Source: Clostridiales bacterium (lineage in GTDB: Bacteria > Bacillota > Clostridia > Lutisporales > Lutisporaceae). From it: a DNA stretch of 6,063 nt. Positions 5,388 to 6,063 of this stretch are shown here, in pieces. The DNA lies in NCBI GenBank assembly GCA_012522255.1, contig JAAYKT010000291.1, positions 1 to 6,063 on the forward strand. The letters are read 5' to 3'. Numbering within the stretch: position 1 is the first letter of the stretch; the number at the start of each line of letters is the position of its first letter. The notes beneath the pieces were generated by a model that was not told the DNA's origin, did not search any database, and saw only the letters and a list, made by a program, of their open reading frames with translations. Both the position numbers and the translations under genes were made by a program.

Positions 5388-6007
5388 GCCCCACTATAGT
5401 GATTGGCATATTAGTGATTACTTTAGGCAGCGTGGTCTGGCTCAACCCATCGCTGGCAGGAAACATAGTATTGTTCTGGGGATTGTTATTGATAGCCCTT
5501 GCAGATGTAATATTATCCAAGCGGGTAATGGTATTTGGCATAACGATAATACTATTATTCTCAGCAAAACTATTGCAAATCGTGCCAATGGTATATAGCA
5601 ATCTATCTCCCGAACTAGTGGGAATGGGGGACACACTTAATACCTTCATAAGGTTACTGTCGGCAGGATTGATAATCGCATATATAATATATGTTCGCAA
5701 GAACCAGGAAACAATAAACATAAATTTAAGTAATATACCATTGCCGAGACTAAAAGAAACTAAAGATGATAAAGAAATAGAGCACCCATCTGTGTATATA
5801 TGTAAAAGCACCAGCAACCGATCGGTGTGCATAGGCGGCATGGATAGATACCTTCACACCATAGTAATGGGAGTAACCGGATCCGGAAAGACCTCGGCGG
5901 TATTAGAACCTATGATATGGCAGGATCTAAAGAATTATAAAAATGGCAAACAATTGGGGATGACCATAGTCGCCCCAGACAGTGAATTTCCCAACAAAGT
6001 AAAATGA
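5366..6007 (+). CDS. N-terminal part of a VirD4/TraG/TcpA-type coupling ATPase, ended by an in-frame TGA
   Basis: Coupling proteins are membrane-bound ATPases that pass the relaxase-DNA complex to the conjugation channel. Here four hydrophobic segments lie at about residues 9-27, 30-50, 53-77 and 92-111. A charged linker follows, then a Walker A loop GVTGSGKT (169-176) in the context HTIVMGVTGSGKTSAVLEP, and a strand MTIVAPDSEF (199-208). The frame stops at TGA 6005-6007 after 213 residues, well before Walker B, so this part alone could not be an active ATPase. The same frame continues with family-like sequence. Start is ATG 5366, inside the end of the upstream gene, with only a weak GAGG (5350-5353), which suggests translational coupling. 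Isoleucine codons are mostly ATA. The family call is firm at superfamily level. Confidence 0.8.
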   Translation: MGSRRHISPTIVIGILVITLGSVVWLNPSLAGNIVLFWGLLLIALADVILSKRVMVFGITIILLFSAKLLQIVPMVYSNLSPELVGMGDTLNTFIRLLSAGLIIAYIIYVRKNQETININLSNIPLPRLKETKDDKEIEHPSVYICKSTSNRSVCIGGMDRYLHTIVMGVTGSGKTSAVLEPMIWQDLKNYKNGKQLGMTIVAPDSEFPNKVK

Positions 6008-6063
6008 TGGTGTCAGAACCTGGGCAAACCCTATTACGCAGTAGACCTTGACGATCCGGACTC
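6008..6063 (+). pseudogene. Continuation of the coupling-protein frame beyond the TGA, cut by the right edge
   Basis: Directly after the TGA, in the same frame, the sequence reads WCQNLGKPYYAVDLDDPD and is open to the edge. A V-K-x-W-C followed by a G-x-PYY and an acidic D-P turn is what is expected after the first strand of a VirD4/TraG ATPase core. The interruption is therefore most simply one nonsense change, for example CGA to TGA, or a sequence error. Without the rest of the gene, inactivation cannot be proved. Confidence 0.6.

Noticed and set aside
5224..5841. 205-residue reverse-strand open frame
   Set aside because: It is long, but it opposes the ends of the Replic_Relax-like gene and the membrane part of the coupling protein. 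Its hydrophobic content mirrors that gene, and the forward frame has Walker A and the correct context.

Overview
The window looks like part of a conjugative plasmid or integrative conjugative element from a low-to-mid GC Firmicute, probably a member of the Clostridia. The reasons are strong AGGAGG-type ribosome binding sites before almost every gene, GTG and TTG starts, AT-leaning composition, frequent ATA isoleucine codons, compact same-strand gene order, and a gene set for segregation, recombination and DNA transfer. The genus cannot be named from the sequence. All genes are on the + strand.

Layout: (1) The 3' end of an unrecognised Trp-rich protein (1-243). (2) A stand-alone HD-GYP protein (277-864), probably a cyclic-di-GMP phosphodiesterase, closed by a clear terminator (873-901). 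(3) A two-gene unit with a three-repeat S1-like protein (969-1709) and a ParM/Alp-type actin-like ATPase (1723-2709), closed by a second terminator (2728-2757). (4) A two-gene overlapping unit with a small ParR-like candidate DNA-binding protein (2873-3154) and a divergent RusA-like Holliday-junction resolvase candidate (3135-3815). (5) A 513-base gene-free stretch (3816-4328) with four copies of a repeat, each followed at once by a short hairpin, a perfect 12-bp long-range inverted repeat and a plausible promoter. (6) A transfer unit with a replication-relaxation (Replic_Relax)-like protein (4329-5387) overlapping the start of a VirD4/TraG/TcpA-type coupling ATPase (5366 to the right edge), whose frame is broken by one TGA at 6005-6007.

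How the parts may work together (inference): the actin-like protein, with the S1-like protein and/or the ParR-like protein, would segregate the element. The RusA-like nuclease would resolve branched replication or recombination intermediates. The Replic_Relax protein would act in the relaxosome and hand DNA to the membrane coupling ATPase. The HD-GYP protein would let the element change host cyclic-di-GMP levels.

The items most worth a second look are the repeat-plus-hairpin array in 3816-4328, the in-frame TGA in the coupling protein (every other gene in the window ends in TAA), the S1/actin pairing, and the RusA-like active-site signature in an otherwise unrecognisable protein.
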